From: Microcaldota archaeon
GTDB taxonomy: Archaea; Micrarchaeota; Micrarchaeia; Anstonellales; Bilamarchaeaceae
Reading direction: 5' to 3'
DNA length: 6,099 nucleotides
Assembly (NCBI GenBank): GCA_018813445.1
Contig: JAHJBR010000021.1
Span: 1 to 6,099, forward strand
The notes below the pieces were generated by a model. That model was not told the DNA's origin and ran no database searches. It saw only the letters and a list, made by a program, of their open reading frames with translations. Every line of letters starts with the position of its first letter. The first letter of the stretch is position 1. Made by a program: the position numbers and the translations under genes. Shown in pieces: positions 5,426 through 6,099 of this stretch.

Positions 5426-6099
5426 TCATGCACCTTTTCTCCTTTTCCATCCCATTGGATTTTTTATTCCGCAGTTCGCAACACAATATCCATAGCCAAC
5501 TAAAGATGAACATTTGGGCATTTTGTATCCGCGCTTTCTTGCATGTTCTATTTGATAGGTGGCTATTCTTTCATTGTAGTCTGGAGCATTGGAGAATATC
5601 GCAAGCATATCCTGGGTTTTCATCCCCTTATTAATTAGATATACTGCAAGAAGCCATCTTCCAGTATGTCCTATGTTTTCATGTTTCCTGAACATTTCCA
5701 GGAGCGCTTCAATGCACGGGGGGTTTTCTCCTTGTTTAAAAGAAAGCTTTTGCGGCTCAATCTTTGGGAGAAGTGCCTGCAATTTCTCAGCATATTTCTT
5801 TATCACTGGGGGGAGTGCCTGTGCAGCAGGCAATTTCTCAGCATATTTTTTTACTGCCTCCTCAATTAGTCTTATGCGTTCATGAGTGTTTATCACTACC
5901 CGTCCATTGCTTATCTCTCTTCCAATTAGTTTGTAATGCACGTCTTTTGGAGCAAAAGTAAGATAATGCACAATGTCAACAGTCAGTGTTCCTTCATTCT
6001 CGCTGAATGAGTCTAGGCCAAGGTCTTTTGCAAGAATTAGTAGGCTATCTTCTTCTTCATTTTCCAAATATGCTGAAGTTCTTTTTGCCTCTGCTATCG
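5426..6099 (-). CDS. priL: DNA primase large subunit, 5' partial
   Basis: Regulatory Fe-S subunit of the archaeal primase; it binds PriS and aids primer initiation. The frame stays open to the right edge. The TTG at 6067 is not the start, because the residues before it (A-E-A-K-R-T-S-A-Y) match the helix expected within the N-terminal domain. 223 residues are visible; about 100 more are probably off the window, judging from the usual 330-400 residues. The visible N-terminal part has the V-D-I-V-H-Y-L and G-R-V-V-I-N segments. The C-terminal Fe-S domain has four cysteines, at visible residues 128 (P-P-C-I-E), 196, 205 and 209 (K-C-S-S-L, G-Y-C-V-A-N-C), plus H-T-G-R-W-L-L, P-D-Y-N-E-R and Y-Q-I-E-H-A. 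This fits one 4Fe-4S cluster. The linker between domains has an in-frame duplication of K-K-Y-A-E-K-L. Its stop is 1 nt from the priS ATG, so the two are co-transcribed and probably co-translated. Confidence 0.96.
   Translation of the reverse strand, partial: IAEAKRTSAYLENEEEDSLLILAKDLGLDSFSENEGTLTVDIVHYLTFAPKDVHYKLIGREISNGRVVINTHERIRLIEEAVKKYAEKLPAAQALPPVIKKYAEKLQALLPKIEPQKLSFKQGENPPCIEALLEMFRKHENIGHTGRWLLAVYLINKGMKTQDMLAIFSNAPDYNERIATYQIEHARKRGYKMPKCSSLVGYGYCVANCGIKNPMGWKRRKGA
5431..5435 (-). promoter_or_regulatory. Shine-Dalgarno site for priS
   Basis: On the minus strand, AGGTG at 5435-5431 is 6 nt before the ATG at 5424, the same spacing as the site at 3882. A second candidate, AGGAG at 5443-5439, serves the GTG at 5433. 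Both lie inside the end of priL, so the start choice is not settled by sequence alone. Confidence 0.55.
5779..5797. repeat. Direct repeat copy A inside priL
   Basis: A 19-bp sequence (plus strand gcaatttctcagcatattt) identical to that at 5830-5848. The 51-bp offset equals 17 codons, so the duplication keeps the reading frame. It encodes the second of two K-Y-A-E-K-L segments in the PriL interdomain linker. Confidence 0.85.
5830..5848. repeat. Direct repeat copy B inside priL
   Basis: The second copy of the 19-bp sequence, identical to 5779-5797. It encodes the first K-Y-A-E-K-L segment, at the end of the N-terminal domain. A shorter gtgcctg match (5773 and 5815) shows that the surrounding DNA is also partly duplicated. 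Confidence 0.85.

Noticed and set aside
5718..5723. G6 runs in priL (also near 5808-5813) as possible frameshift sites
   Set aside because: The reading frame is intact with conserved residues on both sides of both runs, so nothing indicates slippage.
4406..5961. Plus-strand open frames across priS and priL
   Set aside because: They lie opposite strongly conserved primase genes and their products have no recognisable motifs.
5426..6067. TTG at 6067 as the start of a short, complete PriL
   Set aside because: The frame continues to the window edge and the residues before the TTG look like conserved PriL helix sequence, so the gene is cut by the window edge rather than short.

Overview
The window is a compact stretch of an archaeal chromosome. 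The evidence is an archaeo-eukaryotic primase gene pair (priL, priS), a secreted protein with an archaeal class III (type IV pilin-like) signal peptide, a classic-type AAA+ ATPase, and AT-rich TATA-like promoter architecture with both leaderless and Shine-Dalgarno-led genes. The pilin-like N-terminus with its Y-L-M-x-Y-x-W-A-I-L pattern recalls proteins common in DPANN and some euryarchaeal genomes. I cannot place the organism more precisely from sequence alone.

Layout, left to right. (1) Plus strand, 1-1548: a CPA2-type Na+/H+ antiporter lacking only its extreme N-terminus (off the left edge), followed by a small gene joined through an ATGA stop/start overlap. The small protein looks like a shortened, degenerate relative of HisA-type barrels. 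(2) Minus strand, 1542-2099: a single-pass pilin-like secreted protein, converging on the previous gene with a 7-bp overlap. (3) Plus strand, 2152-4304: a TPR-AAA+ ATPase fusion, then a small protein whose strand pattern and C-terminal helix suggest a SecB-like export-chaperone fold. They are separated by 35 bp containing a strong ribosome binding site. (4) Minus strand, 4309 to the right edge: priL (N-terminus off the window) followed by priS, one nucleotide apart. This operon converges on the SecB-like gene with a 4-bp gap.

How they may work together. PriL and PriS form the replicative primase; the large subunit has its four Fe-S cysteines, but the small subunit has lost the cysteine zinc site usual in archaeal PriS. 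The TPR-AAA protein and its neighbour could be a protein-remodelling module: TPR repeats recruit a partner, the AAA+ ring pulls or unfolds it, and a SecB-like chaperone holds unfolded chains. That is inference from fold and gene order. It is the best candidate here for an undescribed system, and the divergent secreted pilin-like gene shares its promoter region. One palindromic TTTAAA element lies exactly 26.5 bp from an ATG on each strand, which suggests a shared promoter core driving both genes.

There is no gene-free stretch over 300 bases. The longest intergenic gap is about 50 bp. I saw no tRNA, rRNA, CRISPR array, insertion sequence or integration site.
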